Positions 1-6,980 of a stretch of 19,926 nt of DNA are shown one piece after another. The notes beneath the pieces are model-generated. The model was not told the DNA's origin. It worked only from the letters and a program-made list of their open reading frames with translations, and made no database searches. Source of the DNA: Anaerolineae bacterium (GTDB taxonomy: Bacteria; Chloroflexota; Anaerolineae; UBA1429); NCBI GenBank assembly GCA_007123335.1, contig SKLG01000171.1:1-19926 (forward strand). Direction: 5' to 3'. Position 1 is the first letter of the stretch. Every line of letters starts with the position of its first letter. The position numbers were made by a program, and so were the translations under genes.

Positions 1-51
1 ACACTGTCTCCAGTGTCACACTGTCTCCAGTGTCACACTGGCTTCAGTGTC
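1..51. repeat. Three tandem 17-bp palindromic repeats
   Basis: Three head-to-tail copies of a 17-bp unit are present. Copies 1 and 2 are identical (ACACTGTCTCCAGTGTC) and copy 3 differs in the central four bases (GGCTT replaces GTCTC around the centre). Each unit is a palindrome of half-site ACACTG, a four-base centre and CAGTGT, so six half-sites alternate in orientation along the array. The array touches the left edge and may continue outside the window. It ends 37 bp before the start of the sugar isomerase gene, so it lies in the promoter or leader of that gene. It could be an operator array, a hairpin-forming leader, or a simple minisatellite; the sequence alone does not decide. Confidence 0.9.
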
Positions 52-88
52 ACAACGCCACTCGCGAGAGACGCAAGGGGAGGTATCC

Positions 89-922
89 ATGCAGCTGAGT
101 TGCTTGCCCGTATCCTTTTTCGCCGACATCATCAGCGGAGAGATGAGCCTGGCCCAATGGGCACAAATGGGGCGTGAACTTGGGCTGGACGGTATTGATG
201 TAAGCATCCTATTCTTTCCCGAAGCGTCACGCACGGCGATCCGCCAGGCCCGGCACGAGGTGGAAGATGCCGGCATGCGGGTCAACATGATCTCCACCTA
301 TCCAGATTTTACTCACCCTGACCCGTTGGAAAGAGAGCGCGAGTTGGGGCGCGCCCAAGAGTCGGTGGCTGTGGCCTCCTGGCTGGGCTGCAACTATGTG
401 CGACTCGTCGCCGGACAAGCTCACCCAGAGACGACGCGCGAACAGGGCATCGCCTGGGCCATCGCCGGGATGAGCGACCTGGTGGAGACGACCCAAGGCG
501 CCGATGTGGCGCTGGTCTATGAGAATCACGGCAAGCCAGGAGCATGGACCTACACCGATTTCTCACAGCCGCCCGACATCTTTATGGAGATCGCCCGCGC
601 GGTGAAGCCCTTGGGCGTCGGCATCAATTTTGATACCGCCAACGCCACCGCTTTTGCCCCAGATCCGGTGGCCCTGCTGGATGCTGTAATCGACGACGTG
701 GTCACCATCCACGCCGCAGACACTGCCGTGCGCGGCGAACTGGAGCACTGTATTCTGGGTGAAGGATTGGTGCCTTTTTTGCCCCTCTTTGCTCGGCTGT
801 ACGAATCTGGCTGGGACGGCTGGATGTCCATAGAAGAGAACGCTCGCCGCGGACGGGAGGGCGTCGAGCGCTCGGTTCGCTACGTGCGTCAGGTCTGGGC
901 AGAGATCACCAAAGCACCATAG
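89..922 (+). CDS. Sugar phosphate isomerase/epimerase (xylose isomerase-like TIM barrel)
   Basis: A 277-residue protein of the AP-endonuclease-2/xylose-isomerase-like TIM-barrel family, which isomerises or epimerises sugars and keto-sugars with a divalent metal. The expected four metal ligands are visible in order: Glu145 in VYENHG, Asp182 in NFDTAN, His208 in TIHAAD and Glu249 in WMSIEEN. The open frame begins at 47, but the ATG at 89 is preferred because GGGGAGG sits just upstream and the protein then begins directly with the first barrel strand. No signal peptide is seen, so it should be cytoplasmic. It is alone on its strand, preceded by the palindromic repeat array and convergent with the 961-2268 gene 38 bp downstream. 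The substrate is not predictable; hydroxypyruvate, tagatose/psicose and inosose enzymes all have this fold. Confidence 0.85.
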   Translation: MQLSCLPVSFFADIISGEMSLAQWAQMGRELGLDGIDVSILFFPEASRTAIRQARHEVEDAGMRVNMISTYPDFTHPDPLERERELGRAQESVAVASWLGCNYVRLVAGQAHPETTREQGIAWAIAGMSDLVETTQGADVALVYENHGKPGAWTYTDFSQPPDIFMEIARAVKPLGVGINFDTANATAFAPDPVALLDAVIDDVVTIHAADTAVRGELEHCILGEGLVPFLPLFARLYESGWDGWMSIEENARRGREGVERSVRYVRQVWAEITKAP

Positions 923-960
923 ATAACACGGCCACGTTCTTGGATATGGCGCCCTATACC

Positions 961-2268
961 CTATAGCTTTGGATAGTCTACCAACGACCGGGTGCCCTGG
1001 AACATGACGCCATTGTGCCCCGCACCATAGCTGCGTTGGAGGATCGCCTCAATCGCCTCCCTTGGCCAATCATGGGGGGCGCCACCGCCCTGAATGATGG
1101 GGTAAGATGGGAGCGTCTCTGGCAAATAGAGTCGAGCCTTGTCCAGGTCGCGCCCTACCAGGTCCACCAATGGCACGTGGCGGAACTCGCTGTCGGGCTC
1201 GCCCAGAGCAAACTCGGCCATCGTTCGCGGCATCCCCAGCCCATCATAGCCAATGACTCGATAGAGGATATCTAACGCATCGCTCTCAGCCAGACCGGGT
1301 ATTAGCCCCTGTAGGAAGCCGGCCCACTCCGCCAGAGCCTGCGTCACAAAGATGTCCACGTGAGATACCAGCGGGCTGGCAAAGTCGGAGCACTCGGCCC
1401 AGCGGCTGTGCTGGTGTCCGACGTACAGCGATAGGGATGCCGGATACGTGTCCACTCCAAAGATGAAACTCTCACCGGCAGCAGCACGCACCGCTTGGCG
1501 AAAGCGCTGTAGATTGCGCAAGAGTAGCTCCGCGCGAAAGGAGAACCATTCGATCACCCCCTGGCCGGCGCCCAATGCCTGAATGACGTCGCCAACGCCC
1601 GCGGCATGGGCCATAATGGGAACCAAACGGTCGGCGGGCATGCCCGCCAGTCGCTCCCTGGCCTCGCGCAGCGCCGCTGTCATCCGCGTCATGTCATAGC
1701 CAAGCTCTTGGGCAGCGCGCGCGCAGTGATCGCAAGTACAAAGGAACATCCCTCGCGGATAGCTCAGCATCGGAAATCGCGCGTGTGTGATATCCAGTGC
1801 AGCGACACCATAGTCGCTGGCCAGATGACTGTATACCGCCTCATACCAACGATTGACGCGTGCCTGTCCAGGGCAGAACATGACCACATCGAAATCGCTG
1901 GAGGTCCACCCGCCCGCCAACAGCCACACTTGAAGGCCCATACGTTGCGCCTGATCGATAGCTCGACGCAACGTGGCATCATCTCCCGCCGCTGACACGT
2001 GTGGCCCGATATGACCGCGGGTCGAATCCAGTCTGTCGCTAGAGGGGCGTCCATCAAGGTGCTGACAGAGCAAGGAACGTAGGGTCTCCGCCGATGGCGG
2101 CGTACCGTCAAATGGGCTGGTGCGCAACACTTGCTCAGGGAGTTGACCGCTGAAGCCAAGAATGATCACATTGAGGCCCAGTTGCTGCTGGAGCAACTCC
2201 AGGTAGCCGGGAGTATCTAGCACCATGCTTGTGCTTCCGTAGATGCCGATTTTCGTCTCTTGTATCAT
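961..2268 (-). CDS. Uncharacterised 434-435-residue protein, probable TIM-barrel, glycosidase-like
   Basis: I do not recognise this protein at family level. It starts at an ATG preceded by AGGAG about 6 nt upstream and has no signal peptide or membrane segment, so it should be cytoplasmic. Strand-like stretches such as VIILGFSG, LQVWLLAGGW, GVAALDITHARFP, FIFGVDTYP and NGVMFQGTRSL are spaced like the strands of a TIM barrel. A cysteine cluster CTCDHC at residues 177-182, followed by a helix and GYD, resembles a motif I have seen in putative glycosidase-like barrel proteins. It follows the SDR gene by 55 bp on the same strand and is most likely co-transcribed with it, which suggests a role in using the same sugar-derived substrate. 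A catalytic residue pair cannot be assigned, so the glycosidase idea is an inference only. Confidence 0.6.
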   Translation of the reverse strand: MIQETKIGIYGSTSMVLDTPGYLELLQQQLGLNVIILGFSGQLPEQVLRTSPFDGTPPSAETLRSLLCQHLDGRPSSDRLDSTRGHIGPHVSAAGDDATLRRAIDQAQRMGLQVWLLAGGWTSSDFDVVMFCPGQARVNRWYEAVYSHLASDYGVAALDITHARFPMLSYPRGMFLCTCDHCARAAQELGYDMTRMTAALREARERLAGMPADRLVPIMAHAAGVGDVIQALGAGQGVIEWFSFRAELLLRNLQRFRQAVRAAAGESFIFGVDTYPASLSLYVGHQHSRWAECSDFASPLVSHVDIFVTQALAEWAGFLQGLIPGLAESDALDILYRVIGYDGLGMPRTMAEFALGEPDSEFRHVPLVDLVGRDLDKARLYLPETLPSYPIIQGGGAPHDWPREAIEAILQRSYGAGHNGVMFQGTRSLVDYPKL

Positions 2269-2323
2269 GTTTCTTCTCCTCGCATACTGTGGTTCGTATC
2301 ATCTCTCGGGCAATGGGAACCTG

Positions 2324-3094
2324 CTATCGCGTGGGGCGCGGTCGTCCGTATAGGCGGTAGCCGTTCACGAGTGTGCCGCCATCAACAACGATGCACTCGC
2401 CGTTGATAAAGCTGGCCTCATCCGAGGCCAAAAAGGCAGCCACCGTCGCCACTTCCGAGGGCAACGCGGCTCGCCCCAGAAGTGTCAGCTCGGTAGGCCT
2501 GGGCGGGACGTCGTCAGGATCGCGCGACTGCACTGGTCCCGGCGCTATGGTGTTGACGCGGATGCCATAGGCTGCCAGATCCACAGCCATGCTGCGCGTC
2601 AACAGTTCTAAGCCGCCCTTGGCCGCTGCATAGGCTGCGCAACGCGGCTGTGGGATATGCCCATTGGTGGACGAGATGTTTATGATGCATCCCGAGCCGG
2701 CAGCAGCCATGGCTCGTCCAGCAAGCTGTGAACACAAGAACACACCCGTCAAGTTCACACGGATGACGCGCTCCCAGGTTTCTTGGTCTAGCTCCAACAG
2801 GGGGCCGTTCTCGCCCAGAATCGCTGCGTTGTTGACCAGAATATCGAGGCGCCCAAAGCCAGCCACCGTCGCGGCGATGAGGGCCTCAACATCCTCGCGT
2901 TTCCCTACGTCGATGGACTCAAACAGTGCATGTCCATCCGCGGAGTTGATCTCGCTGGCCGTCGCCTGGCTCGAAACTGGGTCACGCTGGGCGATTACGA
3001 CACGTGCGCCCTCCTGGGCAAACTGCTTGGCGATGGCACGTCCGATCCCGCGCCCCCCTCCTGTGATGATGGCTACCTTATTCGCCAATCGCAT
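2324..3094 (-). CDS. SDR family NAD(P)-dependent oxidoreductase
   Basis: A 256-residue classical short-chain dehydrogenase/reductase, the usual length for the family. The Rossmann glycine motif TGGGRGIG is at residues 11-18, the NNAA motif at 89-92, and the full catalytic tetrad is present: Asn114, Ser142, Tyr155 and Lys159 (YAAAK). The C-terminus has the typical PGPV segment and the ASFINGECIVVDGG ending of glucose-1-dehydrogenase/3-oxoacyl-reductase-like SDRs. The end of the second strand lacks an acidic residue at the usual place (VVIAQRD), so NADP cannot be excluded as cofactor. AAGGAG precedes the ATG, and a good minus-strand promoter lies about 55 bp upstream. It is the first gene of an operon with the unknown barrel protein. 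The substrate is probably a sugar, polyol or hydroxyacid, but this is inference. Confidence 0.9.
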   Translation of the reverse strand: MRLANKVAIITGGGRGIGRAIAKQFAQEGARVVIAQRDPVSSQATASEINSADGHALFESIDVGKREDVEALIAATVAGFGRLDILVNNAAILGENGPLLELDQETWERVIRVNLTGVFLCSQLAGRAMAAAGSGCIINISSTNGHIPQPRCAAYAAAKGGLELLTRSMAVDLAAYGIRVNTIAPGPVQSRDPDDVPPRPTELTLLGRAALPSEVATVAAFLASDEASFINGECIVVDGGTLVNGYRLYGRPRPTR

Positions 3095-3145
3095 TCTTAT
3101 CTGCTCCTTGTCGAGTGGCGCCAGCCCGTCGGGCGCCCCGAACGC

Positions 3146-3174
3146 ATTATGGACGAGAACGCGCTATGTTTCAA
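3146..3174 (-). promoter_or_regulatory. Sigma70-type promoter for the SDR operon
   Basis: On the minus strand TTGAAA (3174-3169) and CATAAT (3151-3146) are separated by exactly 17 bp, five of six matches in each box. It reads towards the SDR gene starting at 3094. A GGCGCC inverted pair (3117-3122 and 3132-3137) lies in the resulting leader. Confidence 0.6.
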
Positions 3175-3211
3175 CCGAGTTCGTGAGCAGAGTCCGCGGA
3201 AGAACGTCTCT

Positions 3212-3240
3212 TTGACCTACTAGTATCCGCATGATACAAT
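3212..3240 (+). promoter_or_regulatory. Sigma70-type promoter pointing into the 490-nt gene-poor region
   Basis: TTGACC (3212-3217) and TACAAT (3235-3240) are 17 bp apart on the plus strand, five of six matches each. No convincing plus-strand gene begins until 3732, so a transcript from here would carry a leader of about 485 nt, or end early as a small RNA. It is divergent from the SDR promoter at 3146-3174. Confidence 0.5.
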
Positions 3241-3731
3241 AGTGGTCAGAATACGTGCTTGGTCTTGGCGATGGCTCGACTTCATACCCTCGTCAAACTC
3301 TTCCTCCTCCTCCCTTTTCTATCGCTGTAGCAAGCCCATTTGAGCATCTATCTGTACTTTTTCGTTATACATCTGCTTGCCAGCCAGGTCGATCAAGCCA
3401 GAACCTGGATATCGGCTAGGCATGTCTCTGAAGCATCCCTGCGGGTGCCTTGGCGGCATAGCCCTTGATGGCGTAGAAGCAGAGAGGGGGTGTCTTACGG
3501 CATGAGCTAAAAGTAGGCCGACAGTGATGGCATCCCGGAGATAGTATGTCTGCTACTCCTACCCCGCTGCCATCGTTGGTGCTGTCTGGCACTGGGTCTA
3601 CGATGTTTCTGGCCGTTTTGCCCAACCAGACAGCCAAGCCCTCACCTATCTCTTTCATCACACCGACGGGCCATTCAGGGGTGATTATCTGTGTAGATGC
3701 ATGACCCGATAGAAAGAGATAGGAGATCAAG
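3241..3731 (+). other. Gene-poor region with hairpins ahead of the flavoprotein gene; possible long leader or gene remnant
   Basis: No convincing gene is seen here. On the plus strand a 9-bp perfect stem joins GCTGTCTGG (3581-3589) to CCAGACAGC (3626-3634), extended inside by TGGG/CCCA (3593-3596 with 3621-3624). A weaker stem pairs GATGGCA (3526-3532) with TGCCATC (3568-3574). Together they could form a structured 5' leader for the gene at 3732. On the minus strand a 104-codon frame (3730-3416) and a 34-codon frame (3423-3319) overlap in different frames; neither has a good ribosome site and neither matches a family I know, so at most they are remnants of a decayed gene. No riboswitch class was recognised. 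Confidence 0.35.
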
Positions 3732-5723
3732 ATGCAACAGGACTTTCAAGAGCTGGTTAAGCCGATCGAGATCGGTGGACTGTGGATCAAGAATCGCGTG
3801 GCAATGGCTCCCATGGCCACCCTCGGCATGCTCAATCCTGATGGCTCTATGACGCAGCGCGCGATTGATTACTATATAGAGCGCGCGCGGGGACGTGTGG
3901 GGCTGATCATCAGCGGTGTATTCAAAGTGGAGAATGACCTCGATCCCCTCATCCAAGGTGTACCCATCGTATCACCGACATCAGTGGCAACCTTTGCCGA
4001 GCTGGTGGAGGCGTTGCATGCACTGAACACCCGTCTGTTCGTCCAGCTGACTGCGGGCTTTGGCCGCGTGGCGACTCCGTTCATGTTGCGAGGACGTCCG
4101 GTCTCGGCTTCGGCGCTCCCCAACCATTGGGATCCGCAGCTCACTTGCCGTGAGCTGAAGACCCATGAGGTGGAAACGATCGTCAAGGCCTTTGGTGAAG
4201 CAGCCGCTGTGCTGGCGGAAACAGGCGTTGACGGCATCGAACTCCATGGGCACGAGGGCTATTTGTTCGACCAATTCACCACCGCCCTCTGGAACAGACG
4301 TAACGACAAATATGGCGGTGATCTCACAAGTCGTCTCACCTTCCCGATTGAGGCGCTACAGACCATCAAGAAACAGGTGGGCCAGAATTATCCGGTGGTC
4401 TATCGCTATGGGCTCAAGCACTATATCAAGCAGTGGGGCGAGGCGGCGCTGCCAGGAGAAGACTTTGCCGAGTTGGGCCGAGATGTTTCTGAGGGACAAG
4501 AGATGGCCAAACTGTTGCAGCAGGCTGGCTTTGACGCCTTGCATGTGGATGCGGGTAGCTATGACGGCTGGTATTGGGCACATCCGCCCCTTTATCAGGA
4601 TCATGCCTGCTTGACCGATCTGGCGGCGGCGGCCAAGGAGGTAGTGGACATTCCCGTGATCGCGGTAGGCCGTTTGGATGTACCCGACCTTGCAGAAGAG
4701 ATTCTGCAAAAGGGTTCGGCAGATATGGTCGCTATAGGACGTGGCCTGTTGACTGACGAGCACTGGATGCGCAAACTGGAGGAAGGTCAAGTCAAGCGCA
4801 TCCGTCCTTGCATAGGCTGCCACGATGGATGTATGGGGCGCATCTTTAACGGCCGTCCCCTCTCTTGTGCTGTGAATCCGGCTGCAGGGCGTGAACGCAT
4901 CTATGCGCTAGAACCAGCCGCCAAGCCTCGACAGGTAGTGGTCATTGGGGGTGGTGTGGCTGGCATGGAGGCCGCTCGAGGGGCTTCTATCCGCGGTCAT
5001 CAAGTCATTCTCTACGAGAAGGGGGACGCTCTGGGCGGCCATCTGATCCCCGGATCGGTACCGGCATTCAAAAAAGAGATCGAACACCTCCGGAAATGGT
5101 ACGAGCATGAGCTGGAGGAGTTGGGCATTGATGTCCGTTTGAACACAGAAGTCACCGTAGACCATGTTCAGGCAGAAGATCCTGAGGTGGTAATCGTCGC
5201 TACAGGATCTCGTCCTCTGATCCCGGATGTACCCGGCATTCAGCAAGACAAGGTGATCAACGAAATTGATTTTCTGCTAGGCCGACGACAAGTTGGGGAT
5301 CACGTAACCGTCGTAGGCGGCGGCTTGGTGGGCTGTGAGGCGGCACTCTGGGCCGCCCAGCAGGGCAAACAGGTGACCATCGTTGAGATGCTTGACGAGC
5401 TCATGGCAGCGGGCATCTGGGTGCCGCAGATGAACAAGGTCATGCTGCTGGATCTGTTGAAACAGCACGACGTACGCATCATTACCGGTCTCACCCTCAC
5501 CCAAGTCGATGATCAGGGTTTGGTGCTTATGGACAAGGCTTTTAACCGGACGCAGGTGCCCTCGGACTCGATCGTCGTGGCTACAGGGTTTGAGGCGGAC
5601 CGTCAGCTCTATGGTTCGCTGTTGGGGCAGGCGCCTAATGTCTATCTAGTCGGTGATGCCCGCGAGCCACGTAACATCCGTGGCGCGATCTGGGACAGCT
5701 ACGAAGTAGCCCGGGGTATCTAG
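3732..5723 (+). CDS. FMN/4Fe-4S/FAD NADH:flavin oxidoreductase (2,4-dienoyl-CoA reductase / OYE-like)
   Basis: A 663-residue three-part flavoprotein, close to the length of FadH. Residues 1-350 form the Old Yellow Enzyme TIM barrel that binds FMN, with HGHEGYLFDQF from His172 followed by the NRRNDKYGG motif. Four cysteines at 360, 363, 367 and 379 (CIGCHDGC, then SCAVNP) bind the 4Fe-4S cluster. An FAD Rossmann motif VVIGGGVAGMEAA lies near 403-415, and an NAD(P) motif TVVGGGLVGCEAA near 525-537. In this family electrons pass from NAD(P)H through FAD and the cluster to FMN, which reduces an activated C=C bond or a related group. AGGAG lies just upstream of the ATG. The gene stands alone between a long structured upstream region and a strong terminator. 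The substrate may be a dienoyl-CoA, an enone, an aromatic or an amine; the sequence does not settle this. Confidence 0.9.
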   Translation: MQQDFQELVKPIEIGGLWIKNRVAMAPMATLGMLNPDGSMTQRAIDYYIERARGRVGLIISGVFKVENDLDPLIQGVPIVSPTSVATFAELVEALHALNTRLFVQLTAGFGRVATPFMLRGRPVSASALPNHWDPQLTCRELKTHEVETIVKAFGEAAAVLAETGVDGIELHGHEGYLFDQFTTALWNRRNDKYGGDLTSRLTFPIEALQTIKKQVGQNYPVVYRYGLKHYIKQWGEAALPGEDFAELGRDVSEGQEMAKLLQQAGFDALHVDAGSYDGWYWAHPPLYQDHACLTDLAAAAKEVVDIPVIAVGRLDVPDLAEEILQKGSADMVAIGRGLLTDEHWMRKLEEGQVKRIRPCIGCHDGCMGRIFNGRPLSCAVNPAAGRERIYALEPAAKPRQVVVIGGGVAGMEAARGASIRGHQVILYEKGDALGGHLIPGSVPAFKKEIEHLRKWYEHELEELGIDVRLNTEVTVDHVQAEDPEVVIVATGSRPLIPDVPGIQQDKVINEIDFLLGRRQVGDHVTVVGGGLVGCEAALWAAQQGKQVTIVEMLDELMAAGIWVPQMNKVMLLDLLKQHDVRIITGLTLTQVDDQGLVLMDKAFNRTQVPSDSIVVATGFEADRQLYGSLLGQAPNVYLVGDAREPRNIRGAIWDSYEVARGI

Positions 5724-5744
5724 TCACCGCAGGGAGCTCTATAC

Positions 5745-5789
5745 GAAGAGACCGCGAACGGAGCCGATTGCTCCGTTCGCGGTCTCTTC
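5745..5789 (+). terminator. Perfect 20-bp stem terminator after the flavoprotein gene
   Basis: Arms 5745-5764 and 5770-5789 pair over 20 bp without a mismatch around a five-base loop (CGATT), 21 bp after the stop codon at 5723. The stem is GC-rich in its upper part and AGAAGA/TCTTCT at its base. The downstream run is short in T, so it may work as a strong hairpin or as an mRNA 3' stabiliser as well as a terminator. Confidence 0.8.
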
Positions 5790-5888
5790 TATCAGCGTAA
5801 TCGATGGCAATCCCCTCAACCTGGATATGCACTGTCACAATGTCCGCCAAGAATATCCCAGCACATTCTTTACAGCCACATCGATTTC

Positions 5889-5917
5889 TTGACTAATCTT
5901 GTAAAATATGTTATGAT
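5889..5917 (+). promoter_or_regulatory. Near-consensus sigma70 promoter for the 67-codon gene
   Basis: TTGACT (5889-5894) and TATGAT (5912-5917) are separated by 17 bp, five of six matches each, with an A/T-rich spacer. The predicted start site lies near 5924, giving a short leader with the AAAGGAGG ribosome site. It is among the best promoter matches in the window. Confidence 0.75.
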
Positions 5918-5940
5918 TGTGCGGAAAGGAGGATCTACTA

Positions 5941-6143
5941 TGAGGACTCTGGAAAACATCGCGTCTCGCGTTTCTGCCGTGATCGAGGATATTCGTAGCG
6001 AGTTGGCGGATCGTCTTGATGGTTGGCTTGATTGCCACTCTTCGCCGCTTATGTCGTTGCTTGGTCCGCCTCGGTGTGAGGTGGTACTGCAGCCAATTCC
6101 TATTCCTGTAGAACGTCCAAGTCGGCCATCCACACGGAGATAG
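5941..6143 (+). CDS. Small orphan protein of unknown function, 67 residues
   Basis: I do not recognise this protein. The frame is open from 5889, but the ATG at 5941 is chosen because a full AAAGGAGG ribosome site lies about 8 nt before it and the promoter -10 box overlaps the earlier part of the frame. The first half, about residues 3-32, looks like one amphipathic helix (IASRVSAVIEDIRSELADRL). Then come Trp30 and Cys32, a second cysteine near 46, a proline-rich stretch (VLQPIPIPVERP) and a basic SRPSTRR tail. No membrane segment or signal peptide is seen. It has its own promoter and its own terminator 35 bp downstream, so it is transcribed alone. Strong signals around such a short frame argue that it is real. 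It could be a small regulator, an oligomerising protein or a toxin/antitoxin-like peptide; nothing decides between them. Confidence 0.65.
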
Positions 6144-6178
6144 AATTTAGCTTTTCACTTTGGATATGATCGAAGAGT

Positions 6179-6214
6179 GAGCTTGCCCATGCGTCTCCCG
6201 CAATGGGCAAGCTC
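6179..6214 (+). terminator. Intrinsic terminator after the 67-codon gene
   Basis: GAGCTTGCCCAT (6179-6190) pairs with ATGGGCAAGCTC (6203-6214), a perfect 12-bp stem whose loop can form a further GCG/CGC pairing, followed by TTATCGTTTCT. A weaker hairpin downstream (CTTGACG 6230-6236 with CGTCAAG 6267-6273) may serve the convergent dhaKL transcript. Confidence 0.8.
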
Positions 6215-6324
6215 TTATCGTTTCTATAGCTTGACGACTTTTGGATGGCGCCCACTTCCAAGCATACGTCAAGACCTATGGCAGAAATGAGAATATCCTC
6301 ATTGTCTTTGCGGCGGGTGTAAGT

Positions 6325-6969
6325 CTAGGATTTTTTCACGTACTCGCTCGCTGAGCGCAGCATAATGGCCACGGCCGTAGCGCCGGGGTCCTGAATACCG
6401 GCGGTGCGCTCGGAGAACCAACTGGAACGCCCAGCTTTGGACTTGAGCTCTACGGTGGCCAATGCCCCCTCTTCGGCGGCATCGGCGGCGTGGGCCAAGC
6501 CGACGGCGAGCTCCATGTCCTCCTCCACCGCCTCGGCAAGCGCCTCGGAGGCTGGCGCCAGAGCATCGATCAGCGTCTTGTCGCCAACATCGGCCTTGCC
6601 GCGCTCCTTGACGCCCTGCAACGCTTCGGCGACCATCTGGCTGATCTCAGCCAGGCTGATCTCCTCATTGCCCTTGGCGACGCGGGCCGCGCGCATCATC
6701 ATCGTGGCAAACAGCGCACCAAATGTCGAGGCTGCCTTGCGGTTAAACGCCATGCCGCTGCGCATCAAAATCGTGCTGATGTCGGCGTCGGCCAGCTCGA
6801 GCAGCCCCTCCTTGACGGCCCCAAACCCCAAGGTCACGGTAATCCCCAAATCGCCATCGCCAATAGCTGCGTCTAGTTCGCGCAGTCGCTCCGCCTGGGC
6901 TGTAGTGTCATCGGCCACTCGCTGCAATAGGGCGATCATATCTCCTTGCGTCAACGTGTTTTTCGCCAT
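6325..6969 (-). CDS. dhaL: Dihydroxyacetone kinase subunit DhaL (nucleotide-binding)
   Basis: A 214-residue DhaL, the usual length for the separate subunit. The signature LDAAIGDGDLG places Asp33, Asp38 and Asp40 with the same spacing as the three Mg-ADP-binding aspartates of E. coli DhaL (30, 35, 37). Further DhaL hallmarks are the MSGMAFNRKAASTFGALFATMMMRAA-like segment near residues 68-92 and a C-terminal GRSSWFSERTAGIQDPGA stretch, which binds the adenine and phosphates. It lies 11 bp downstream of dhaK on the same strand and should be co-transcribed. In the PTS type, DhaL carries ADP permanently and is re-phosphorylated by DhaM; in ATP types the L domain exchanges ADP for ATP. No dhaM is seen in the window, so the phosphate donor is open. 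Confidence 0.95.
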   Translation of the reverse strand: MAKNTLTQGDMIALLQRVADDTTAQAERLRELDAAIGDGDLGITVTLGFGAVKEGLLELADADISTILMRSGMAFNRKAASTFGALFATMMMRAARVAKGNEEISLAEISQMVAEALQGVKERGKADVGDKTLIDALAPASEALAEAVEEDMELAVGLAHAADAAEEGALATVELKSKAGRSSWFSERTAGIQDPGATAVAIMLRSASEYVKKS

Positions 6970-6980
6970 TGTAGCTTGTC

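Noticed and set aside
1..51. CRISPR array
   Set aside because: The units are directly adjacent with no spacers and are only 17 bp long.
47..88. Longer start for the sugar isomerase
   Set aside because: The extra 14 residues overlap the end of the repeat array and have no ribosome site, whereas the ATG at 89 has GGGGAGG in place.
2664..3215. 183-codon plus-strand frame over the SDR gene
   Set aside because: It is antisense to a complete SDR with intact catalytic tetrad and runs through both promoter and start regions.
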